A stretch of 12,023 bases of DNA from Melampsora larici-populina 98AG31 (lineage: Eukaryota > Basidiomycota > Pucciniomycetes > Pucciniales > Melampsoraceae), in assembly GCF_000204055.1 (NCBI RefSeq), contig NW_006768811.1:357978-370000 (forward strand), written 5' to 3'. The notes beneath the pieces were generated by a model, which had not been told where the DNA came from, made no database searches, and worked only from the letters and a program-made list of their open reading frames with translations. This document shows, in pieces, positions 1 to 8,568 of this stretch. Within the stretch, counting starts at the first letter, position 1, and every line of letters begins with the position of its first letter. The position numbers and the translations under genes were made by a program.

Positions 1-1064
1 TAAAGATGTTGGTTGGGGCGAGGGTACTAAGTCGCCCGTGTCTAAGCTGGGGATGAACGTGTCCGAAGGCTCATCCACAATGATATCGCCAGTTGATCCA
101 CCTAGAGAGAATATAGCCATGCTATTAAACATCATTATCACTCGAATGATGCAATGTACAAAGCAGAAACTCACCTGGTACAGAAGATTCAGAGAGGTTC
201 TTGGAACCGGTTTGTAAGTCTATTGGTTGACAAGAGATCTTGATTAGCTGATTCCACAATCAACAGGAACAGGGCGAATGAGACAGAAACAAACCCTTAT
301 CTACTTCTTTTGATGTTACTTCGAAAGTGAAAGATGCTTGTTTGCCCCTGATCTGCGATGTTGACTGGATTGGCACCTTGGGCTCTTGTTGAACCAAACT
401 CGTGGGGAGCACAACTCAGAGCCCAATCAAGTTAGTGACCTTTGTGTGTGGTTCAATCATTCAAGTTGAGATAGACAAAACTCACTAAGATCTATGTAAA
501 ATCCGCAAGTTTCAACCAATCTATCTTTTTCCATTCCAGAAGCGTCTATGCCGACATCACGCAAAATCTCTACCAGCTCATGCTTGTCAAATTTGTTGTA
601 GTTGACTTTGGTACTTGGAATTGTATCAGAAGTAACTTCTGGAGATCGAACAGTCACATGTTTGTTTTCAACCACACCTGAACGAGGCCGTTTTTTTGCT
701 GTTTTTTTCTTTGAATGTCTTGCTTTCTTCTTGGTGATGTGATTGTCAAGGAGCTCCAAGAGACGTGTTCGCGACCGCTTTCCTGATACATCGATCTCTT
801 CAAGAGCTTCTTCGGAGCCTTCTTCTACACCAGAAAAGGTATCAACGTGAGATTAGAATAAAAAAGCTTCGTATGTGGACAACCAGTACACGGAGGCTTC
901 ATCTCACCTTCATCTGGTTCCACTGGTCGATTTTTCCGTTTCTTTGACAGTGCCACCACAGCTGGCTCATCAGTGTTATCTTCAGGTCTAGAATCGGTGG
1001 CTTGCTTTCGAGTGATCCGATTGCTTGAAGGAAGCTTCCGGCTGGCCCTTGGTTTTGGTGGCAT
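1..1064 (-). CDS. SAP-like, Lys/Arg-rich probable nuclear protein; five exons, 3' end off window
   Basis: Hand-built model: exons 1064-908, 824-486, 414-295, 219-175 and 101-1. Introns are 83, 71, 75 and 73 nt, all GT...AG, all interrupting after the first codon base, and the frame stays open for 254 codons to the window edge. The ATG at 1064 opens a basic N-terminus (MPPKPRASRKLPSSNR). Exon 2 has an acidic patch (residues ~53-62), then a Lys-dense stretch (~83-100) typical of a nuclear localisation signal, then a SAP-like segment around residues 130-164 (KHELVEILRDVGIDASG followed by KDRLVE). SAP segments are two-helix DNA-binding modules in chromatin and RNA-processing proteins. The rest is Ser/Thr/Pro/Asp-rich and looks disordered. 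A possible TATA-like run, read on the minus strand, lies near 1173-1180. No named family is recognised and a DNA-binding role is inference. The neighbouring minus-strand gene has similar architecture. The gene structure is fairly secure, the function is not. Confidence 0.75.
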
Positions 1065-2172
1065 GTGTGTATTAAGGGGTGAATGGGTGAGAAAACGTCT
1101 ACAGGTAATGTGAAAATCTAGATCTGCAGCCCTTGGAAAGAAACAAACAAACGATCCAAATTTGGGGCTGGAGGTTATAAGAGGTCTCTTTGAGACAACT
1201 TGAGTTTCCTAGAGATCATTGTGAAGAACTTGATCAGGTGATTTGGCAACTGTTGCTGCGATCAAAATCATTATCAGAGTCATCACAAGGTGAAGTCAAG
1301 CAAAAAGAGGCTTGTTATTTATCGAAATTGAATCCTTTATGTTATTTTCATCTAGGTCACAACAAAAGAGAATCAAGATCCTCTTGATCATTTGTTGCAA
1401 TCTCGTTGCAAGTAATGACTATCAATTTTAATTTGATTACTTTTTAGCAAAGATTTCATAGGTACGATCAGTTTCTCATTGTTTCATAAAGGAGATGTCA
1501 GTGATGTGTTTTGTCTTCATTCCTTACTAGCCAAAGCTTACTTGCAAAGATTGTTCGCAAATCCTATCAACTTCCTTCTAGTGTATGTGAGCAAGACTTT
1601 CATTGAGGGTCATGGTAATCATTGGATTTCAGAGCTCTTTGGAACATTTGATATATGTTGATATATACCGAAATCTCAATTACAAGAGTTTCTCATGACC
1701 ACACGGCCTTCCTGGATCATCACTGTATACCTTCCATCACGATGATTTATTGCCAGTTAGTTTTAACCTCTGCATCAGTGCGAGAATACTGTTTATGACA
1801 AGTTGAGAGAATACGGGTCAAAGACAAAGAAAATTCAAAACATTTCATCTTGATGCCGGTGTGTGTTAATCAATTCTTCAGCAAATTGAGTGATCAAGGA
1901 GCTTTTACAACATATACGTATGTCAGTTCACAAAACGCTTCTTTTATTTCAATAGTCAGATATATAGCAATTTAGTACTTATCGGACTCTTGACTAATAG
2001 ACTAATCAAAGATGGAAAGTGTATACCTCCCCCTAAACATACATGGGAAAGTGAGTGAAAGATAAGATTTGTGATAAATCGCAAATCTTATACATATACA
2101 TTGATGTCCGGTATGATCATTTCATATTACCAGAAAGATGAAAATGGTGGCACAAGGAAAGAGTAGAGCATT
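1065..2172. other. Intergenic stretch between the two minus-strand genes
   Basis: About 1.1 kb with no convincing gene. Plus-strand open stretches near 1190-1387 and 1479-1661 are short and the first opens only with TTG. There are splice-like borders (AAG|GTGAAG near 1288 and CATCTAG|GTC near 1357, then CAA|GTAATG near 1411), so a small plus-strand exon cannot be excluded, but no consistent frame joins them. The part next to 1065 should hold the promoter of the left gene; the part next to 2172 should hold the 3' UTR of the right one. Confidence 0.5.
2062..2091. repeat. 30-bp near-perfect palindrome behind a stop codon
   Basis: Two perfect 10-base arms (ATAAGATTTG and CAAATCTTAT) surround a 10-base centre that is itself nearly self-complementary. 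It sits about 80 bases past the stop of the minus-strand gene ending at 2173, so in its likely 3' UTR. It could fold as a hairpin in RNA, but no regulatory role is shown. Confidence 0.7.
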
Positions 2173-3953
2173 TTAAGACTCGTTAGCATTGGAATCATCA
2201 TCTTCCGAGCTTGTTTCCACTTCCGCTGGCTCCATAAGCCTCACAAACATATCCTCATGGGTAGAGATCTCCCGCATTGCTCTCCCCAACTGAGTACGTA
2301 ATTTGATCACCTCGTGTTCCAAGGACTTGAACTTCTCTTCAAGTGTTGCGATTGCCAAGACTTTGCTTTCAACACGTTCAACGCGGTCCATGTTGCTTTG
2401 CATGTTGGAAATCGAGTGATCTGGTAAGCATCATTCAGCTGGATGATCTGCATAGTATCACATGAGATCGCAAACAGACAAACCATGCTTTTCAAGCTGC
2501 ATACTGTGTCGAAAACAATTTGTTGTATTTAATTTGAGTTTTTCACCCAACTGGGTTGTAGAGCATTCAAGCGCAGAGACTTGGGGGGAGAATCATGCAA
2601 ACATATGTGAGCAAAGTGTACAAGATGTATGAAGAGATCTAGAAGACTTACTGCGTTCTTCGCGGCCTCTTTCTTCAAGAAATATATCAACCCCGGATTT
2701 TGCGCTGCCTTTGGCTGTGTTCAAAGCCTTGTTGGACTTTGTGAAGGCGATTGGTGGAGTTTCCTTGCCGATAACTGAAGGGGCAATATTGTTTCAGTCA
2801 AATTCAAGCAAGAAACGAGGTAAGACTCAGAATACATACCTAGATTTCCAGTGTCCATGATCTCTGAATCCGAAAAGTCTATCAAGTCCCCAACCTGTTT
2901 GTCTTTAATATTCTCACCCTTGCTCGAGACACAAGGTTCCTTTCTGGCCTTCGTTTGGATGTCTTTAGCTGAGAATGAAACGGCTTTTGAAGACCTTTTT
3001 GAAGATCCTTGATTGAGCTTCGAATCACTCAAGTCCTCTTCAAAACGATCGATTTTGCTACTTCCGTTGACATCTCCTGAACCTTGGGACACCTGAGATA
3101 AACATGAGTCAGACAGTGACCCATAAGGACCAATAATACATATACCTGATCCTAGCGATATGCTCAAGAATCTGTGTACAGTATCAAAATCACTAACTCC
3201 AGGTACGCCACCACAGACTGGTTTAAATTGTAAAATTCGTGGGCTCTTTGAAAGCAGGACGCATTTGTTTTAATGGCCAAAGATGATAGATGTGAAAAGT
3301 AAAAAAGAACTCACTTTCTTTTCAGACGATTTGGTCTTGGTCTTCCGTATGGGCATTGCCTGATCAACCTCTAAAAAAGCATTTATGACCAATCAGAGGT
3401 CTTGCTTGATCTGAGGATAAAAGCGGAATAAATGGAATGCGCACCTTCCACCTTGACATGCTTCACATTTGGTTTGAGTTCTGCAGAAGCAATGCGCTTT
3501 CGGCTCCAATCCATATCGACGGTGTTTTCAACGACACTTGAACCTTCCTGAGGTGTTCTGAGGGTCTCGATTTGCAGGTGGCGAGATCTACCTGTTGGGA
3601 TTGGAGGGACGCGAATGGGATGGCGATTTTTAGCTTGTGATTCAGATTTCACTTTAGTTGTAGGTTCTCCACAGAGAGGTTGAATCGTAATGCTGGGATT
3701 GAGAGCCGGTGCCTTGCTATGAGGATCGGGAAAGACTATTGATGTATGATATTAGAACCAGATGAGTATTAAAAAGCTTCCAACCATGTACAATAGAGCA
3801 CTTACATTCAGGTTGCATCCTCCGCACCGTAACTGCGATTTCGTTTATCCCGAGCCTCGTATTGAAGGGAGTCAGAGGATGATTGATGTGCATCCAGTCA
3901 ATCAACATCTGCTTGCTCACCCCTGGAGCGCTTGGGTCAAGTACTTTGGGCAT
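2173..3953 (-). CDS. SAP-like N-terminus, C-terminal coiled coil, acidic tail; six exons, about 423 aa
   Basis: Hand-built model: exons 3953-3806, 3735-3445, 3370-3315, 3245-2840, 2774-2652 and 2420-2173. Introns are 70, 74, 69, 65 and 231 nt, all GT...AG with matching phases; total 424 codons including the stop. The protein begins MPKVLDPSAPGVSKQ. Residues ~14-46 form a SAP-like two-helix stretch (KQMLIDWMHINHPLTPF...NEIAVTVRRM). Residues ~50-340 are Ser/Lys/Pro/Asp-rich and probably disordered, with basic patches (WSRKRIA, RKTKTKSSEKK). From about residue 347 a heptad-like helix follows (MDRVERVESKVLAIATLEEK), likely a coiled coil, then an acidic end (SSEDDDSNANES). A nuclear scaffold or chromatin role is inference and no family name is recognised. 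The fourth exon contains an optional 69-nt GT...AG segment (3145-3077) whose removal keeps frame. A possible 5' UTR intron acceptor (ATCAATGCAG) lies just upstream of the ATG. Confidence 0.72.
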
Positions 3954-4768
3954 ATCACTGTCTGCATTGATAGTCAAACCAAGCGTGAAGACAATTAAGC
4001 CATAGTTGATGGACAGAAAGGCAATTAAGAAGACACATACATACTCTTGTTCAGTGACTAAGTCAATTTCAAGGAAGAGAGTGTATCCCAAATTACACTT
4101 GTGTGTAATGCAGGCGAGTAAAGACAAAGTTGAGAGAATGGAAGACAATGGTAAGAGAACGGAAGACAAAGTTGGAAAGCAAGGAAATCTGAAGAGTCCA
4201 GAGTTTGTTGGGGAGAATCGGATGCCAACAAATTTCAAACCACAAGAGAGTAATTGTACCCTGCCAAACTCCACTCGAAAGATGCTTTGCAAAAGATAAC
4301 ACACCAGGAGTTAACCTGCATATAAACTCTGAATACAAACCAGCCATCTTTAAGATTAATTGTGTGTGACTCACGAAATGATTCAATTTGTAGACTGTAG
4401 GAAGACTGCACTTGTGGAATATCAGAGATGCAGGTGTAAATCTGTTGAAAGACCGCACTATCATAATTTGCGCACTGTTACATATATATGTGGGTCAATA
4501 AATCTGAATGATTCTATTCTTAATTAACTGTAGAAGGGAGAAGTCCATCATTGCCCAATGATCATATGAAATTTGAGTCAGTTTCATAACAAATAGAATG
4601 ACTGGCACGCCAGTTCCTGCAGTTTGACTTCATCAACTTGAGATAGACTCTTGCCGAAGGTTTGGCTTTTTGGGAATCTCCAAGACACAAGTGTCCTACT
4701 CATGGATGAGAATTGCTGAGTATCATGGATTATTCATACTGTGCTTAAATTTCATTTTCATTACAAAA
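3954..4768. other. Upstream region of the minus-strand gene at 2173-3953
   Basis: About 800 bases without a convincing gene. On the minus strand a donor-like GTATGT near 4050 and the acceptor ATCAATGCAG ending near 3968 could bound a 5' UTR intron of the gene starting at 3953; the exon before it has an in-frame stop and no ATG, so it would be non-coding. The stretch also has a small hairpin (ATTACAC...GTGTAAT, near 4092-4109) and a tandem repeat. Long open frames on both strands at about 4006-4464 overlap each other and look accidental. Confidence 0.45.
4121..4184. repeat. Imperfect 21-bp tandem repeat, three units
   Basis: Units start at 4121, 4142 and 4163. Each opens with AAGACAA, and the first and third share AAGACAAAGTTG. 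The first two units end in GG after a purine-rich AAGAGAA- or GAGAGAA-like stretch. The array lies some 170-230 bases upstream of the ATG at 3953, in a possible promoter or 5' UTR. Confidence 0.65.
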
Positions 4769-5364
4769 TGCAATTTGAATGAGCTTGATATAATAAACAG
4801 TACTGTCAACACCTTAATCACCGAGGTCGAGGACATCCTTTCTGTGCTTAGCAAGTCTCACCGGGTGTTTGCATACACTTGCATGTTGTGGTCTTTGGAT
4901 GACCGCTCCAGTTAAAGAGCTTGCAAAACTTGCAGCAACACTTTCAAGGGAGACGTGAGTACATATATTTTGACTAAATCCAATCACTCCAAATGTTATT
5001 ATGATACCATCCACTTGATTTTTGATTCTATTCCTCTTCTTCATATCCTCACCGCATTCAACACAGGAAATGCACTTGTTATTTGGAGGAGGCTCATGCT
5101 GCATCAAATCTTGAACCTACAACCCCCGAGCTAGTCATTCCAAGCAAAATTGTTTATTTTACCTGCTGCACTTCAGTTTCTTGCGGATTAAAATTCAAAC
5201 CAAGAGTACTTATATTTCTGTTGGAACAAGGTTTTGCACAAACATCAAATTTCAGACTCCATCTGACCTCTTTCTTTATTCCTTATCAAACCCAGAAATT
5301 TAAAAAACCTGGCCTACACTTGTGTAATGTAGGTGTTTTTGTGATGTCTAGGGTATTTACGTAA
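4769..5364 (+). pseudogene. Worn plus-strand coding relic with one intron and a probable frame break
   Basis: Two blocks of coding character. Block A (4769-4915) reads NELDIINSTVNTLITEVED..., a helical, coiled-coil-like stretch ending LDDRSS and a stop. Block B starts in another frame at or before the ATG at 4899 and reads MTAPVKELAKLAATLSRET to a donor after 4954 (GTGAGT). A 112-nt intron ends ACACAG at 5066, and reading resumes in phase as CTCYLEEAHAASNLEPTTPE, staying open to 5364, where the tail looks less coding-like. Block A runs into the same bases where block B begins, so a one-base shift would join them; this suggests a former single protein broken by a frameshift. Alternatively block B alone could be a small gene starting at 4899. 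No family is recognised. Confidence 0.4.
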
Positions 5365-5376
5365 TCTCTGAGGGGA

Positions 5377-5586
5377 TTTTTGTAATGTGAGAAATTTTTG
5401 AAACACTGAAATAAAGCCTTGCTCCTCTGAATATCAAACTGAATGGCTGGTCCTAAATGTGGTTATTGAGACTTTGTGACATCTACTATGATGATGCTTG
5501 GTGTATCTACATGTTTCATTTTTGTAATAACATTCTATTTTTGTAATCTGTAATTTATTTTTGTAATAACATCATTTTTGAAATCT
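5377..5586. repeat. Scattered copies of a T-rich motif (ATTTTTGTAAT)
   Basis: The motif ATTTTTGTAAT recurs near 5379, 5518, 5536 and 5556, with a variant (ATTTTTGAAAT) near 5573. The last four alternate between ...ATAACAT and ...CTG endings, giving two rounds of about 38 bp. It resembles subterminal repeats of a transposable element or a worn tandem array; its origin is unknown. Confidence 0.45.
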
Positions 5587-5614
5587 GTTGGGATTACATT
5601 ATATTTGGGGTAGT

Positions 5615-5867
5615 GTTATTATCTTTAGAAGTTGTTGTTCGAGTGGTTGCTTATCAGTGCTTTAGCACATGCTATCAGGTGAATATAAATCATTATCTTT
5701 GGGAAGAGAAACATCTATCTCTTACAGAATCCAAAGATCAGTTATCAGTCAGCAATAACTTATAACTAATACATTATCTATCTGAATCCTTAATTAGGTC
5801 AGAGTTATTATCTTTAGAAGTTGTTGTTCGAGTGGTTGCTTATCAGTGCTTTAGCACATGCTATCAG
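5615..5867. repeat. Two identical 64-bp direct repeats, 189 bp apart
   Basis: Copies at 5615-5678 and 5804-5867 are identical, both opening GTTATTATCTTTAGAAG and ending GCTATCAG, and each holds the small palindrome GTGCTTTAGCAC. The 125 bp between them contains TATAAAT (about 5683) and is AT-rich. The first copy is preceded by T, so the unit starts TG, and the spacer ends near GGTCA; this recalls an LTR of about 188 bp with a partial second copy. No target-site duplication is visible, so a simple tandem duplication with later deletion is equally possible. Confidence 0.7.
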
Positions 5868-6008
5868 ATCCGTATTCCAAGACTCCAAGAACATTCTTAG
5901 TAATGCACATCCATCTGAAAGAAATGATCATTGATTCTCCCTTTCCACATTTTTCAAGGTTGTTTTATCAATTTTTCTGTTTTTTTTTGATTTTGCATAC
6001 CCAAAAGT

Positions 6009-6175
6009 TGGCGCCCCACTACAGGCGTGCCTTTTGAAGGTTCAAAAAGGCGCACCGAGAGCGCCTTAAATCCAAACCCCGCGCCCACCACGTGAATCCA
6101 TTGACAGTTCTTGACAGCTTCCAGCCAAAAAGTCCAGCGGGTCAAGTGGATGTTTTGAATCGGGTCAGGTTAGCA
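6009..6175. other. GC-rich block with hairpins inside AT-rich DNA
   Basis: The block contrasts sharply with its AT-rich surroundings and repeats GGCGC/GCGCC motifs. AAGGCGC (6048-6054) and GCGCCTT (6062-6068) form a perfect 7-bp stem with a 7-base loop, and an overlapping stem pairs GTGCCTTTTGAA (from about 6028) with the TTCAAAAAGGCGCAC stretch from about 6042. An open minus-strand frame (5954-6145) covers it but shows no recognisable domain. It may be the edge of a mobile element. Confidence 0.4.
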
Positions 6176-6179
6176 CGCG

Positions 6180-7340
6180 GCTATTGATTTGATTTTGCTA
6201 TCCAGTATTTTTGTTCTTGGAAGAATGGTCTTAATTGACCATGTATGATCAAAGCTTCAAGTTCTAGAGAACAAAATTAAATCTTGATATCATTGCAAAG
6301 TGGAAATACTTTACAGTCAGGAAAATAGAAATCAGGAAATTCAAACAGTCAAACCCATGTCATTAAATTTGAACAGAATAGTTTGAAAAAATGTATGCAA
6401 CTATCAGTTGTTGAAAGATATTTGTGATCAGTTTCCTTGATTTGTGTATGTGCCGGTATCACAATCTCTGATTGATCTAGATTCAAAAAAAATTATGAAT
6501 GAACAAGCTCCTCTTGAAGGATGAGTTTGAGAAAGTAGATAATCCAATGCAGATAAACTCAGGATACATGCTTAAAATTCACGTACAATTTATGACTTCA
6601 TACATCAGATTGATCAAGACAATGACTTCTGAGATAAATCATTAAAATTGGGATTATCAGATGAAATAACAGGCAGATGGCAAGGAAGGGAATACAAAAA
6701 GCATCTGAGGTAAGCAAGAGAGGTTAATATTACAAGTGCATTGCAAATACTTGGTGTATCATCAGGGAAAAATCCTCTGAGTTTAACTGCATATCCTAAG
6801 CAACCACACCCACATTGTATTTATGAGCCTCACTGTTGTTATATGGTCATAGACAACTATCTTTGTTTGTGTGTTACTTCATGACTACTCCTATAATCAC
6901 CGTACTCAAAGGGAGTATGTACATGTACAGGATTTTCATGCTTTTTTTGATGGGGAAAATGAGGCCAAAAATATATTTGTTTTTCCACACCAAAAGAATG
7001 TATGTAGCACATACTTGGTTTGAGTACCATAAATAATAAACAAGATAGAGTATTTTATGCATGCACACCTGTTCAGCATCACCACCATCCTGCAAAATCC
7101 TTGATCCCACCACAGTTTGAGCTCACAAGCAGCATCATCACCAAGCCCTGCCTAATCCCCTCCCTGTTGCTTGCTACCAGAAGTAACCATATGGAAGCCC
7201 TCCCTCAGGTGTCCTTGATTTATTTTTACGTCACTTGACCCTGTAATTCACTTAGGGTAACATTGTGGAGATCCTGATACATAAAATATGCTCCATTAGG
7301 TTATGAAATAGAGTCTGCTTTGTTGTAACCTAACCAATTA
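6180..7340. other. AT-rich stretch with no recognised gene
   Basis: About 1.2 kb in which I see no coding exon, RNA gene or large repeat. Open frames near 6836-7113 on both strands overlap each other and have no protein-like pattern. Small items only: the 12-bp palindrome TGTACATGTACA at 6918-6929 and an 8-bp inverted pair (TTAGGTTA at 7296, TAACCTAA at 7326). Confidence 0.5.
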
Positions 7341-7346
7341 CCCTGT

Positions 7347-7690
7347 TTGAGCCGAGATATCCACCACCATCCCTTGCACTGGGAGTTTCATGAGTGCGGC
7401 GCCCGCCGCCCAATTTGGCTAGTTTATATTACACTTCCTCCAAACCGTCCAAATACATTGTGGCCAATATTGAGGAAGATTAGGAAAAATTTCAAGAAAT
7501 TTGAAATTATGCAACAAGAAGCAAATGAAAAAGAGTCTATAGTAGGAAATATACCTCCACCACCACGACAAAGCCTCAGATATCATGCTATCTTACTTGG
7601 AAAGTGACAATGCACAAGAAGTGCAGGGGTATGAAAGGGCCATCCAAGCCTCTGTTAAACACTGCCAATTGCTACATGTTAAAGCTGCAA
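7347..7690 (+). pseudogene. Weak coding relic in two frames, upstream of the transposon ORF
   Basis: One frame (7347-7607) reads LRKIRKNFKKFEIMQQEANE...GNIPPPPRQSLR, and an overlapping frame from about 7550 reads MLSYLESDNAQEVQGYERAI...HVKAAKQCSNSF before a stop near 7690. Each has partly protein-like, helix-forming composition, yet neither has a proper start or splice context. This fits the remains of one or more exons scrambled by small indels. No family is recognised, and chance open frames are a real alternative. Confidence 0.25.
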
Positions 7691-7767
7691 AGCAGTGCAG
7701 CAACTCTTTCTGATATTTTATTCAAGGTTTCCCAAGAAGTCAATTTTTTGTTTTGTACAATCTTTGT

Positions 7768-7882
7768 CATAACCCATATTTTGTCTGCAAATATATAATT
7801 ACGGCTTTTGACAGAGATTGAGGTAACCTATACTCTAGCAAAACCCATACTTTTGGGCAACATTTTTTGGGTATGGGTTATG
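7768..7882. repeat. 115-bp segment bounded by 11-bp perfect inverted repeats
   Basis: CATAACCCATA at 7768-7778 is the exact reverse complement of TATGGGTTATG at 7872-7882, and the match extends outward with one mismatch. A third copy, AACCCATAC at 7842-7850, also pairs with GTATGGGTT at 7871-7879. The size and ends resemble a tiny MITE or a hairpin. Its right arm covers the first ATG of the ORF at 7873. Confidence 0.5.
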
Positions 7883-8568
7883 TCAGAGATGACTGTACTA
7901 TGGAGGAGATGAGAAGAGTTATGAACGACAACTTTGATGACACTCCTGGCATTAGTGATACTTACACACCAATCAGAGCTTATCAATCTTCTCAAACTCG
8001 GTCTCAAGCTCAAATATCTTCCAGTTCCCTCAAACGCACTTCTTCAAAACATTCTTTGGAATCAGCAAGCCAATCGACCACGAGCAAGCAAGCACGCCAA
8101 TCTGGTTCAGCATCTTCAATTCAAGGCCTTCTCGAAGGACGAAATTATGGATCATCCTCCGCCGGTGCAGATACTTTCACCTCAACAATTGAGCGTGAGG
8201 CGGTTATCAACCATGGGAAAAACATGGAACATTTGACTCAACTCGCTGTCAATATGACTTCAGCTATGTTTGGACAACCTGCATCACAACCCGTCTTAAG
8301 TGAAGAACAATTCAAAAAGAAATCCTCAATTGAAATTGAATTGGCTGATGTCAAATTGAGTAGTGAACGATTTGACTTAGATTCTCGAAAGGAGAAGAAC
8401 TTACTTGAAATCCAGCAAATGAAGGCTGAGATGGAACATCAACAAGTATCGAGAAATGCTCAACTCATCAGTACATTAATGCAAGAGCATAATCTGAATA
8501 TACATGATGCTATGCTTGCAGCTCAGCAAGCGCAAGCAATGGTCCAATCAAGTTCAAGTGTGACTTAA
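7873..8568 (+). CDS. Accessory protein (ORF1-like) of the PIF/Harbinger element, probably 5'-truncated
   Basis: An uninterrupted 231-residue frame from the ATG at 7873 to TAA. It opens MGYVRDDCTMEEMRRVMNDN, passes through a Ser/Gln-rich linker (about residues 38-95), and has a helical part around 150-192 rich in Glu/Lys (ELADVKLSSERFDLDSRKEK), then a Gln/Ala-rich C-terminus (HDAMLAAQQAQAM). PIF/Harbinger elements usually encode a second protein with an N-terminal Myb/SANT-type DNA-binding domain and a variable, charged, helical C-terminus resembling NAM-associated C-terminal regions; this sequence fits that C-terminal part. No Trp-containing Myb helices are seen in it or in the 500 bases upstream, so the 5' exons are missing, unrecognised or displaced. 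The open frame extends upstream of 7873 to a TGA near 7820. The assignment rests mainly on composition and the transposase next door; an unrelated host gene is possible. Confidence 0.55.
   Translation: MGYVRDDCTMEEMRRVMNDNFDDTPGISDTYTPIRAYQSSQTRSQAQISSSSLKRTSSKHSLESASQSTTSKQARQSGSASSIQGLLEGRNYGSSSAGADTFTSTIEREAVINHGKNMEHLTQLAVNMTSAMFGQPASQPVLSEEQFKKKSSIEIELADVKLSSERFDLDSRKEKNLLEIQQMKAEMEHQQVSRNAQLISTLMQEHNLNIHDAMLAAQQAQAMVQSSSSVT

Noticed and set aside
1190..1661. Plus-strand open frames as a possible gene
   Set aside because: The first opens only with TTG, and the splice-like borders nearby do not connect into one frame.
3717..4304. A 195-codon minus-strand open frame continuing upstream of the ATG at 3953
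   Set aside because: Only its last part matches the spliced gene model. The upstream portion is hydrophobic, lacks coding pattern and is separated by an acceptor-like site, so I start the protein at 3953.
4093..4464. A 123-codon minus-strand open frame
   Set aside because: It overlaps open frames in other phases, covers a tandem repeat and shows no domain-like pattern or splice context.
6010..6060. Possible retroelement primer-binding site (TTGGCGCC) or tRNA-derived SINE boxes (GGTTCAAAA)
   Set aside because: The TGGCGCC word is short, no complete LTR ends directly before it, and the A and B box matches are incomplete with wrong flanking bases. No tRNA fold is present.
5954..6145. A 63-codon minus-strand open frame across the GC-rich block
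   Set aside because: It is most easily explained by GC-rich composition lowering the stop frequency; no motif is seen.
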